The notes: generated by a model from the letters alone, not told the origin. 9,410 bases of DNA from Thermodesulfobacteriota bacterium (GCA_025454125.1 JALOPA010000027.1:1-9410), one strand, 5' to 3'; positions 1 to 5,947 are shown, numbered from the stretch's first letter. A program made the numbers and translations.

Positions 1-1839
1 ATCCACGGTGCGGTGGGTGAAGATCCAGAGAAGGTTCCTCTTCCCCACGTTCACCTTGGCCACCCCGCTCATGCCCGGCCTCCACCACGGCCCGATCTGA
101 TCCGGGAAAAGGGCCCGCACCAGGAACACATTCGATTCCTTGTCCACCACCGCCACAGGGTCGATGCGCTCCAGCTTGATGGGAAAGGTCAGATCCGGCC
201 TGCTCACAAAAGAGATCTCGCCCGTGGCCTCTGCTGCGATCTCGTGAATGTCCCGTTCATCCACCTTGAGCTCGGCATACATTTTTTCAAGGCGCGCTAC
301 CTTGAAGAGCACGTCTCCCTTTTTCACGGGCGCGCCCAGCAGCTCGTGGAGCTCTCCTTCCACCACGATCCCTGAGAAGGGGGTCTTCACGTCCGCGTGC
401 TCCAGGTGATAGCGAACCAGGCTGAGCCGCGACTTGGCCTGGGCTTCCATGGCCGTGGCGATCATCATGTCTGCGATGGCGCCCTGGGCCCGAGCCTTTT
501 CCGCTTCCCGAAAATAGCGGTTCTGATTGGCCGAGGCTGTGGACTCTTCCAGAAGAAGCTCGCGGATGTCCAGGGAGAGAAGAGGGACGCCCTCGCTCAC
601 CAGATCACCCACCTTGACGTGCACCTTGCCGATGTACCCGTCAAAAGGGGCCGGAAGATAGGCCAAATCATCGGTCTTGAGCATGAAAGGCGCTTCCACC
701 CGGTAGGTCCACTGGCCGAAAACCAGGAAAGCCAGGGCCAGGAAAACCAGGACACCCACGGCTTTTGCAAAGGTGTGCTCCACTCCAAGAAACTTGGCCA
801 GGGATTCTTTGGCGGCTGAGGCCATGCGGGCGCCGAACCACCGGTCGTGGTGTTTCAGATCACCCAGCCTTCGGCCCGCCTGATCGCACAGGATCCGCAG
901 CCCCCGCACTTCCGCTTCGGTAAAGGGCTCATGGGTGCGCTCGCAAGTGGCCACGCCCACGGCAGCATCGTCGAGCCGGATAGGAATGGAAAGGACATGG
1001 GGAGATCCAAACTCCTTGGCAAACGCTTCATGGTCCCTGGTGACAAAAGTCTTGCCGTCAGGCTTGGGGAGCAGGATCTCTTCGTCCTGATCCAGGGCCT
1101 CTTCCATGGCCGTTTCCAGAGCCTGGACCGCGTCCATTTTTTTCTCGAACCGCTCCATGTGGCTGATGGCCTGTGCCCGGACATATTCGCCTTTGATCCA
1201 CCCCAGGCTCACCCTCTCGCAGCGGTACCGCGAGGCCAGTTCATTGCAGAAGGTCATGGCCGCGGCCATGAACTTCTTTTCCCCGTTGAGGAGAACCATG
1301 AAATCCAGGGCTTCGGCAAACTGCACCACGTCCAGCTTGGCCTGGTGCACAAGCCGCCTCAGCTGGTACACGGCAGGTGCGTTGGCCACCAGTTTCAGGC
1401 GAGTCAAGGCCTCTTCCATCCGGGGTGCAGACGGGCTGTCCAGGAGAAGGACTGCAGCCGTGGAGCGCCCTTCTTCCTCGAGTTCCAGGCGCACTCCCAG
1501 GACAATTCCTTCGCCCTTGAGGCCCTGCATCTTCCCGGTCTTTTCCTGGCCGCTGCCCTCTTTAGAACACGCTTCCGCGACAGCCTCGATTTTTTCTGCA
1601 AGCCCCGGGTTCCGGCTGAACTCAGGGCTCTTGCCGGGCCAAATCGCAAAGGCTTTCCAGGACTCCCCCTCTTTCATTTTGACCATTAGGAGACCGAGCA
1701 CGGCTCCGGCCAAACGGGCGGCGTTTTCCAAAAAAGTAGGCCAGAATTGATCCGGGGAACCCGAAAATTTTCGAAGCTCGCCGAGGCTGTCCATGGTCCA
1801 GTCTTTTTCGCGACCCTGTTCGTGTCTCGCATATTCCAT
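1..1839 (-). CDS. GAF-domain HlyD-family membrane fusion (periplasmic adaptor) protein, 3' end beyond window
   Basis: Reading frame open from the ATG at 1839 to the window edge: 613 codons and no stop. An in-frame TGA lies two codons upstream, so 1839 is the first possible ATG; a GAGG sits about 12 nt before it. Residues 1-160 are poorly characterised and may be a degenerate sensor domain. Residues about 175-335 look like a GAF domain (sequence such as HVLSIPIRLDDAAVGVATCE, then a FTEAEVRGLRILCDQ-type closing helix). A membrane span lies at about 369-386. Then come the two halves of a lipoyl/barrel-sandwich domain (APFDGYIGKVHVKVGD at about 397-412, and TPFSGIVVEGE at about 486-496) separated by a short helical hairpin, and a beta-barrel domain to the end. 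Known for the family: such adaptors link an inner-membrane transporter or peptidase to the envelope. The ending GKRNLLWIFTHR resembles the last turn of adaptors of this type, so only a few residues are probably missing. The partner gene should lie left of the window. Substrate unknown. Domain assignment was made by eye; the HlyD half is the surer part. Confidence 0.85.
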   Translation of the reverse strand, partial: MEYARHEQGREKDWTMDSLGELRKFSGSPDQFWPTFLENAARLAGAVLGLLMVKMKEGESWKAFAIWPGKSPEFSRNPGLAEKIEAVAEACSKEGSGQEKTGKMQGLKGEGIVLGVRLELEEEGRSTAAVLLLDSPSAPRMEEALTRLKLVANAPAVYQLRRLVHQAKLDVVQFAEALDFMVLLNGEKKFMAAAMTFCNELASRYRCERVSLGWIKGEYVRAQAISHMERFEKKMDAVQALETAMEEALDQDEEILLPKPDGKTFVTRDHEAFAKEFGSPHVLSIPIRLDDAAVGVATCERTHEPFTEAEVRGLRILCDQAGRRLGDLKHHDRWFGARMASAAKESLAKFLGVEHTFAKAVGVLVFLALAFLVFGQWTYRVEAPFMLKTDDLAYLPAPFDGYIGKVHVKVGDLVSEGVPLLSLDIRELLLEESTASANQNRYFREAEKARAQGAIADMMIATAMEAQAKSRLSLVRYHLEHADVKTPFSGIVVEGELHELLGAPVKKGDVLFKVARLEKMYAELKVDERDIHEIAAEATGEISFVSRPDLTFPIKLERIDPVAVVDKESNVFLVRALFPDQIGPWWRPGMSGVAKVNVGKRNLLWIFTHRTVD

Positions 1840-1862
1840 GAGTCAACAAAGCCTCTTGTAAA

Positions 1863-1913
1863 CTGCTGCCGGCTGATGCCGACAGCTTAAGGGACAGAGC
1901 GGCAAAGGCACAA
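1863..1913 (-). repeat. Leader element copy 1, upstream of the GAF-HlyD start
   Basis: This 51-nt stretch matches 3347-3405, just upstream of the FHA gene, at 47 of 51 positions. The other copy carries one extra 8-nt GGGACAAA unit. On the minus strand it ends with a hairpin (1885-1866, 8-bp stem CUGUCGGC/GCCGGCAG with one G-U pair and loop AUCA), about 26 nt before the start codon. It may be a 5'UTR structure shared by two genes or simply a dispersed repeat. Confidence 0.7.
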
Positions 1914-1930
1914 CCCGCCACGCGAACCTA

Positions 1931-1951
1931 CCCTCGTCTGTTACACGAGGG
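1931..1951. other. 7-bp hairpin in the GAF-HlyD leader
   Basis: CCCTCGT (1931-1937) and ACGAGGG (1945-1951) are perfect inverse complements around a 7-nt loop. No T-run follows on either strand, so an intrinsic terminator is not supported. It lies 92-112 nt upstream of the GAF-HlyD start. Confidence 0.5.
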
Positions 1952-1962
1952 TTTCAAGAGCT

Positions 1963-1979
1963 GTCGATTTGAAATCGAC
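1963..1979. promoter_or_regulatory. Perfect 17-bp palindrome, possible operator
   Basis: GTCGATTT and AAATCGAC flank a single central base at 1971. The one-base spacer makes an RNA hairpin poor but suits a dimeric DNA-binding protein. It lies 124-140 nt upstream of the GAF-HlyD start codon. No matching operator family is claimed. Confidence 0.35.
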
Positions 1980-2006
1980 TAGACCTTCTGGCGGGCCGCC
2001 GTGGCC

Positions 2007-2082
2007 GTCATGCCGGACTTGATCCGGCATCCAGAAATTGCAGGTCCCGTGCGCACTGGATTCCGGCTTCCGCCGGAAGGAC
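2007..2082. repeat. REP/BIME-like compound palindromic intergenic repeat
   Basis: The left half (2007-2034) reads GTCATGCCGGA..TCCGGCATCCAG and contains a perfect 7-bp stem TGCCGGA/TCCGGCA with a 5-nt loop. The right half (2056-2082) reads CTGGATTCCGGC..GCCGGAAGGAC and is an approximate inverse copy. The halves face each other across about 21 nt. Sequences of the type GTCATxCCGG...CCGGxATCCAG are dispersed intergenic repeats in many proteobacteria. A small hairpin GTCGC-TTC-GCGAC follows at 2085-2097. Confidence 0.7.
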
Positions 2083-2168
2083 AAGTCGCTTCGCGACAGG
2101 GAAAGCCTTTATTCACCTCAAGACGAGGCGTTTGAATATGAGTAATTCTAGACCAAAGGATTTTAAAC

Positions 2169-2184
2169 AGCAAGAACCATGCCC
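2169..2184 (-). promoter_or_regulatory. Possible sigma-54 (-24/-12) promoter for the GAF-HlyD gene
   Basis: Minus-strand GGGCAT-GGTTC-TTGCT keeps the essential GG and GC doublets at the right spacing of the consensus TGGCAC-N5-TTGCW, with two mismatches in the -24 box. Transcription would begin near 2157, giving a leader of about 320 nt that includes the palindromes described separately. No enhancer-binding site was recognised, and matches of this quality occur by chance. Confidence 0.25.
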
Positions 2185-2331
2185 TGTGCCGAGGGATGCC
2201 CAATCCAGGGGATTTGGACGTGATATCAGGTTGCTAGCAGATTATTACACCCTGGGTGCAGGCGGGTGGGCAGGTGTTTGCCTGGCGAACGGGAAATCTT
2301 GGACCAAAAGGTGGCATGTTTTTACACATTG

Positions 2332-2463
2332 AAAAAACGACCACCGACCACAGACGGCTGACCGCCGTAAGATGAAGACAGGAAGCAGATGAACGACCAC
2401 CGACCGCTGACATTCATCGGCCGTCGGTGGTCTGTCGTCGTCTTTCTGTGGTCGGCGGTCGTT
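2332..2463 (-). terminator. Terminator-like long inverted repeat after the FHA gene, made of heptamers
   Basis: Starting 15 nt past the FHA stop codon, the minus-strand transcript would contain a 19-nt arm (2463-2445) that pairs with 2354-2336 (18 of 19 positions), followed at once by six U residues (T on the minus strand at 2337-2332). A second perfect 10-bp pair, GACCACCGAC/GTCGGTGGTC (2395-2404 with 2423-2432), is nested inside. The long loop makes it unlike a compact intrinsic terminator, but arm plus U-tract immediately after a gene end supports a role in termination. The arms consist of 7-nt units of the CGACCAC type. Confidence 0.5.
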
Positions 2464-2477
2464 CTTGCATCCCGTCC

Positions 2478-3329
2478 CTATTTGAAGGTCAATCGGACAA
2501 CGGTTTCTCCTTCTTGGGATTGGAACACAACATGGTCTCTTTCGATTCGCGCGATGGTTTTCCCCTCGACCGAGTCGCCGGCTCTCAACTCGACGCCGTT
2601 GATCAAAACAAAGGACTTACCGGCGTCACTCGACCACACAATCGCTTCAATGTTGAATGGGGATCGTTCGGCATCTCCGGCATCAAGGGTTTCCTCGTTG
2701 ACTGCCGTTGAGTCCGCGCTTTCAGAAGCCTGAGGCAAGGGGATCTCTCCTTCCTGAACGGTCTTTCCTTCAGACCTCTGCCCCTGGAGAGCTTTCGGTT
2801 TGGACCCGCTGAAGAGAGAAGCGCTGTCCTTTAAAGCAAAAACTCCCGCGACGACAAGGGCTCCTACAATAAAAACGGCGACCACAATCCATCTCAGATC
2901 GTGGGGAGCGGGGGCCGGTTCAATATAAGGCTTCTCAATATGGGCTGCCGGAGCAGGGGATCTTTTTCGATGTTTAGCTCCCCCGATGATGACCGTCTGA
3001 TTCAGTGGGATGTTTGCGCGTTCCGCATCAACCTTGGCCTTTTCGGTGCCGATAAAGAGGAGAATGTTCTTGCCTATGGAGATCCGATCTCCGTGAGACA
3101 GCCGGTGGGAGAAAACCTTGAGGGTATTGACATAGGTACCGTTGGTACTCTGGAGATCGGTCAGAATGAAGTCGGTACCTACCTTGTCAATCCTTGCATG
3201 GGAGGAAGACACCTCGGGGTTGGTGAACACAATGGTGTTCTCTTCGCGCCGGCCGATCGTGACGCTACCCCTTGGAAAAGGATAGTCCTTGATCACCTGT
3301 CCTTCGTGTTCCCAGAGCAGTCTTGCCAT
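2478..3329 (-). CDS. FHA domain - transmembrane - GspB/GspC-like T2SS-associated protein
   Basis: 283 aa. The start at 3329 (MARLLWEHEG) is chosen because a GAGG lies 5 nt before it and the FHA fold begins directly there. A longer start at 3449 would only add 40 residues read from an intergenic repeat. FHA domain at about residues 4-95 with the phosphothreonine-binding signature: G26-R27, SSSH at 41-44, and NGT at 63-65 followed by VN. A basic, proline-rich linker (118-145) leads to a single membrane span (about 146-166). An acidic, low-complexity periplasmic linker follows, then a small C-terminal domain (about 223-283) with the pattern IV-W-S, then VLINGVELRAGDSVEGKTI, then RIERDHVVF. That pattern is typical of the GspB C-terminal/GspC homology-region fold, which contacts the secretin. 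It lies downstream of gspM, where gspC or gspN may occur; no separate gspC is visible. Inferred role: an inner-membrane T2SS component or regulator that reads Ser/Thr phosphorylation. FHA domain certain; GspB-like call good but made by eye. Confidence 0.85.
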   Translation of the reverse strand: MARLLWEHEGQVIKDYPFPRGSVTIGRREENTIVFTNPEVSSSHARIDKVGTDFILTDLQSTNGTYVNTLKVFSHRLSHGDRISIGKNILLFIGTEKAKVDAERANIPLNQTVIIGGAKHRKRSPAPAAHIEKPYIEPAPAPHDLRWIVVAVFIVGALVVAGVFALKDSASLFSGSKPKALQGQRSEGKTVQEGEIPLPQASESADSTAVNEETLDAGDAERSPFNIEAIVWSSDAGKSFVLINGVELRAGDSVEGKTIARIERDHVVFQSQEGETVVRLTFK

Positions 3330-3346
3330 ATGGTCCTCAAAGTCCA

Positions 3347-3405
3347 CTGCTGCCGGCTGAAGCGGACAGCTTGAGGGACAAAGGGACAGAGCAGCAAAGG
3401 CACAA
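3347..3405 (-). repeat. Leader element copy 2, upstream of the FHA gene
   Basis: 59 nt matching 1863-1913 with four substitutions and one additional 8-nt unit (GGGACAAA). The minus-strand hairpin equivalent (CUGUCCGC/GCCGGCAG, loop UUCA) has one mismatch and one G-U pair. It ends 17 nt before the FHA start codon, immediately upstream of the ribosome site, so it could affect translation initiation. It overlaps the left octamer array. Confidence 0.7.
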
Positions 3406-3443
3406 AGGAGGAAAAGAAGGGGACAAAGAGACAAGGGGCAAAG
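3375..3443 (-). repeat. Degenerate octamer array (GGGACAAA type)
   Basis: Tandem 8-nt units on the plus strand, such as GGGACAAA, GGGACAGA, GCAGCAAA, GGCACAAA and GGAGGAAA, then less regular copies ending GGGGCAAAG. It is the inverse partner of the array at 3477-3543. Confidence 0.7.
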
Positions 3444-3476
3444 ATGCACCGGGTTAACGAAAGAAGAGATCTTCTG

Positions 3477-3543
3477 CTTTGTCCCTCTGTGCCTGTGTGC
3501 CTATGTCCCTTGTTTTGCTTTGTTCTTCTGTGACTTTGTGCCC
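3477..3543 (+). repeat. Degenerate octamer array (TTTGTCCC type), inverted partner
   Basis: Plus-strand units TTTGTCCC, TCTGTGCC, TGTGTGCC, TATGTCCC and TTGTTTTG, with one single-base slip before TTTGTTCT, TCTGTGAC, TTTGTGCC. It faces 3375-3443 across about 33 nt whose centre holds AGAAGA-GA-TCTTCT (3462-3475), so the two arrays could fold as a long imperfect stem. Confidence 0.7.
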
Positions 3544-3620
3544 AAATCCCGGCGCAAGAAACCAAACTGAATTCTTCGCCTCAAGGCGCGGGTTTTTCTC
3601 CCAATCCCAGAGGCCATTAA

Positions 3621-3650
3621 ATTATACCGCGTCAGGAGCCAAAAAAGCAA
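3621..3650 (-). promoter_or_regulatory. Possible sigma-70 promoter for the FHA gene
   Basis: On the minus strand, TTGCTT (3650-3645) is followed after 18 bp by a perfect TATAAT (3626-3621). The -35 box is weak (TTG only). Transcription would start near 3614, giving a leader of about 285 nt that runs through both octamer arrays. If active, the FHA gene can be expressed apart from the gsp genes. Confidence 0.4.
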
Positions 3651-3704
3651 GCCGTCTCACGTGGAACCGGCGCGTGGCCGGCCCTTATTTCTCTTTCTTT
3701 TGCG

Positions 3705-3774
3705 GCCGTCCGTCGTCGGTGGTCGGTGGTCGTTTCTTTGGGTTCCGCAGTCGGCGGTCGGCCGTCGGCCGTCG
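3705..3774. repeat. Ten-unit heptamer array (GTGGTCG/GCCGTCG type) after gspM
   Basis: On the plus strand: GCCGTCC, GTCGTCG, GTGGTCG, GTGGTCG, then TTTCTTT and GGGTTCC (14 nt, exactly two units), then GCAGTCG, GCGGTCG, GCCGTCG, GCCGTCG. The 7-nt register holds across the interruption. The array starts directly downstream of the gspM stop codon and uses the same units as the structure after the FHA gene. Confidence 0.75.
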
Positions 3775-3775
3775 T

Positions 3776-4300
3776 TTATACAGGGTTATAGGTATTCACC
3801 TGGAGCGTGACCTTGAGGAGGCTGGTCTTTTCCTTGGAGGCTCTCAAGATTTTGATGCGTTTGACGTGGAGGAGCTTTCCCGAGTATTCGATCCGGTAGA
3901 GGAAGTTCACGAGCTGTTCCATGTTCACGCCGTCGAGGCTGATCTCGATTCCCTCAGGTCTCAGTTTCCCTTCCCCTTCAGGAAAGCTGACGGGCTTGAT
4001 GTACTGGATCCGCTGGTCAATGCCGATCTCCCGGGTCACGGCTTCGAGATAGGAAAGGAGCGTGAAACTCCCGCGGCCCTTGATCGCCTCCTGCACATCG
4101 CTCCGGTCTCTTTGAAAGGCTTGCCACTTTCCCTTGATCTCGGAGATCCGGACCAGGTCCTGCTTTCTCTTGGCGATGTTCTTGGCAAGGAGCTCCTGTT
4201 TGGAGAGGGCAGGGGAGATCACGATGAGATAGAAGAGCAGCGCGGCGAGAACCAGCCCGCCGAAGAAAACGTAGGTCATCTGCTTTCGGTCCAGCTTCAT
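3776..4300 (-). CDS. gspM: Type II secretion system protein GspM (PilO-like)
   Basis: 174 aa, the usual size for GspM. A short basic N-terminus (MKLDRKQ) is followed by one membrane span (about residues 8-30), a heptad-like charged helix (about 32-75), and a ferredoxin-like periplasmic domain whose end carries GIEISLDGVNMEQLVNFLYRIE and LLHVKRIKI, typical of GspM/PilO proteins. GspM is a bitopic inner-membrane protein that stabilises GspL in the T2SS assembly platform. The ATG overlaps the gspL stop by one base (TGATG), implying translational coupling. It ends at TAA next to a heptamer repeat array. Identification rests on topology, position after gspL and the domain pattern. Confidence 0.9.
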   Translation of the reverse strand: MKLDRKQMTYVFFGGLVLAALLFYLIVISPALSKQELLAKNIAKRKQDLVRISEIKGKWQAFQRDRSDVQEAIKGRGSFTLLSYLEAVTREIGIDQRIQYIKPVSFPEGEGKLRPEGIEISLDGVNMEQLVNFLYRIEYSGKLLHVKRIKILRASKEKTSLLKVTLQVNTYNPV

Positions 4301-5736
4301 CAGTTCCTCTCCAGGGCGAAATTGAAGGTGACCGCGTTGTCCTTCTTGTCCATTCTCGCGCCCACAAGCTTGATGTTCTTGAACTGCCCGGCTTTGGTGA
4401 GCCGGCCGGTCAGCCGGTCCACCGCCTCGAAGGACGCCGTGCGGCCGTCCATGCGAATGTCCTTGCCCTCCACAGAGGCGTTTTCAATTTGTACCTCCGG
4501 GTCTTCGGAGATGATCCTGGAAAGGGACAGGAGAACCTCCAGGATCTTTTCTCTCCCTGCCGCTTCCTCCAGACCCTGGTACTGGCCCATTTCTTCTGCG
4601 ATCTTTTGTTCCAGCTGGGCCACTTCCTGGCCCCTGATGATTCGCTGCGCCGCGTCCGGAAACGCTTCTGTAAACACCTGCCGGATCTGGGCCTGGAGCC
4701 GGTTGTACTGCCCTTCCTGGTAATACGCTTTCTGATAGACATTCACGGTGAGGAGCAGGGCCAGAAAGACCAGCCCCGCGCCCATGAAAAGGAACATCTT
4801 CCTGAGGTTGAAGTAGGTCTTGGGGATGAATTCCTCTCGCCTCAGGTCCAGGGGCTTCTCCGGTGGATACATCGCGCCGATCGCCAGCCCGAGAGGCACT
4901 CCCAGCTTCGGCTGAAGCAGGGAGATGGTCTTGTCCAGCCGGTCTCTCATTTCGTCAAACGGCCGCCACACCATGGTCTTGACGGAGGTCTTGGACTCCA
5001 GATCCTGCGCCTTTCTATGGGCCTCGGAAGTCCCGTCGCCCGCGAGATAGATCTCTGCCACAGAAAGGTCGGGCCGTTTCATCCTGTAAAAACGGAAGGT
5101 GTCTGCAAGCTGGTCCACATCGTTGGGCAGGATGCGAATGAAGTCGAGTCTCTTCTTGTAGATGATCTGGAGCACCAGGGTCTCTCCGTCCTGGTTGACC
5201 AGAGCCACCGGGTCTTCCGACTCGCCGCCGTGTTTGTAGAGATACAGGGAAAAAAGGCCGATGTCGTCCAGGGTGACGGCGTCCGGTTCGATTCCCGCGC
5301 CGGCCAGGAGCGCCAGGTGCTCTGCCAGGATTCTCTTTTCCACCCCGAAGGTGAGGATGTTTCCGTTTTTCCCGGGGTGAAGGAAGTCCACCAGCACTTC
5401 CTCCACAGGGCAGGGGAGATAGGGCTCCATCTGGTACTTGATGACCTTTTCCACCTTCTTGGGCTGGGAGATGGGGAGGGAGATCTCTCGGATAAAGGCC
5501 TTTGAGCTTGGAAGGGACGTGACGATCATCTCCTTTTTGAAACCCTCTTCCTTGAACAGCCTCTTGAGCTCCTCCTGGATCCCCTCGGGGCCGGCCGCCT
5601 CTCTGATCACGGCTTTGTCGATCTCCGGGCCCTTAAGGCCGACGTAGAGCTGTACTGCTCCCACAAAGCCTTCCTTCACCTGGAGGCCGACCACATACTT
5701 CGGTTTCAAGAAATCCTTGATAGGGTTCATGATCAT
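4300..5736 (-). CDS. gspL: Type II secretion system protein GspL (PilM/PilN-like)
   Basis: 478 aa. Residues about 12-290 form a cytoplasmic actin-like (PilM-type) domain, with VTSLPSSKAFIREISLPIS at 72-90 and KVEKVIKYQMEPYLP at 94-108 as its clearest family segments. One membrane span lies at about 314-331. A periplasmic helix (about 340-400, rich in Q/E/L) leads to a ferredoxin-like PilN-type domain to the end. GspL recruits the ATPase GspE to the inner membrane and partners GspM and the pseudopilin complex. An in-frame TAA lies two codons upstream of the ATG, fixing 5736 as the earliest start; a second ATG two codons later is possible. The nearest GGAG is about 15 nt away, so the ribosome site is weak. 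The gene follows gspK after a 210-bp repeat-filled gap. Confidence 0.93.
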   Translation of the reverse strand: MIMNPIKDFLKPKYVVGLQVKEGFVGAVQLYVGLKGPEIDKAVIREAAGPEGIQEELKRLFKEEGFKKEMIVTSLPSSKAFIREISLPISQPKKVEKVIKYQMEPYLPCPVEEVLVDFLHPGKNGNILTFGVEKRILAEHLALLAGAGIEPDAVTLDDIGLFSLYLYKHGGESEDPVALVNQDGETLVLQIIYKKRLDFIRILPNDVDQLADTFRFYRMKRPDLSVAEIYLAGDGTSEAHRKAQDLESKTSVKTMVWRPFDEMRDRLDKTISLLQPKLGVPLGLAIGAMYPPEKPLDLRREEFIPKTYFNLRKMFLFMGAGLVFLALLLTVNVYQKAYYQEGQYNRLQAQIRQVFTEAFPDAAQRIIRGQEVAQLEQKIAEEMGQYQGLEEAAGREKILEVLLSLSRIISEDPEVQIENASVEGKDIRMDGRTASFEAVDRLTGRLTKAGQFKNIKLVGARMDKKDNAVTFNFALERN

Positions 5737-5780
5737 TTGAGTTTATAGCTTCTCCACAAGCTGCGGAGACAATGTAAATC

Positions 5781-5927
5781 CTAAATCCGAAGCACGAAAT
5801 CCGAAACAATAAACAACGACCCAAATTCAAATGACCAAAACGGTAGCCCAAGGGGTTTTGTTTTAAACCTTGGAGAATTGGTGTTTTGAATTTGTTTCGA
5901 CATTCGGATTTCGATATTCGAATTTAG
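5781..5927. repeat. Long inverted repeat with heptamer periodicity in the gspK-gspL gap
   Basis: The left arm (5781-5841) begins CTAAATCCGAAGCACG and repeats CGAA every 7 nt (three times). The right arm (5882-5927) ends GATATTCGAATTTAG and repeats TTCG every 7 nt (four times). The arms are imperfect inverse complements. The centre (5842-5881) contains CCAAGG...CCTTGG. Sequences of this kind are AT-richer than the genes around them. Confidence 0.7.
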
Positions 5928-5947
5928 GCGCAGCCACCGGGCTGCGC
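5928..5947 (-). other. 8-bp GC-rich hairpin overlapping the gspK stop codon
   Basis: GCGCAGCC and GGCTGCGC pair perfectly around a 4-nt loop. The hairpin overlaps the last base of the gspK TAG on the minus strand. There is no U-tract after it, so it may act as an RNA-end stabiliser or partial attenuator between gspK and gspL rather than a full terminator. Function is inference. Confidence 0.5.

Larger units (their letters stand above)
1840..2477. other. 638-bp intergenic region between the FHA gene and the GAF-HlyD gene
   Basis: No convincing gene on either strand. In transcription order (right to left) it holds a terminator-like inverted repeat of GGTCGGTGGTCG-type heptamers, a plain stretch with one possible sigma-54 promoter, a compound palindromic repeat, a perfect 17-bp palindrome, a 7-bp hairpin and a leader element also found before the FHA gene. 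The best short frame (plus strand, 2132-2332, 66 codons) has no family signature or recognisable ribosome site and was not called. The stretch 2186-2331 shows nothing recognisable. Confidence 0.7.
3330..3775. other. 446-bp intergenic region between gspM and the FHA gene
   Basis: No gene. It contains, in transcription order, a 10-unit heptamer array next to the gspM stop, a possible sigma-70 promoter, a pair of inverted octamer arrays, and leader element copy 2 just before the FHA start. Frames running through the octamer arrays translate to leucine/cysteine/proline-rich or similar low-complexity sequence and are not considered genes. Confidence 0.75.

Noticed and set aside
13..1750. Long plus-strand open frames (13-375, 397-819, 847-1689, 1106-1750)
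   Set aside because: They are antisense shadows of the GAF-HlyD gene, which has continuous domain content on the minus strand.
2132..2332. Plus-strand 66-codon frame in the FHA to GAF-HlyD gap
   Set aside because: No recognisable family, no clear ribosome site, orientation opposite to all neighbours.
3330..3449. N-terminal extension of the FHA protein beginning MHLCPLSLC, resembling a signal peptide
   Set aside because: It is the translation of the GGGACAAA-type octamer array and leader element; the FHA fold starts at 3329, where there is a well-placed GAGG. A similar sequence arises from the leader copy at 1863-1913, where it is not part of any gene.
3479..4723. Plus-strand 414-codon frame across the gspM/gspL region
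   Set aside because: It runs through repeat arrays and antisense to gspM and gspL, and shows no domain of its own.
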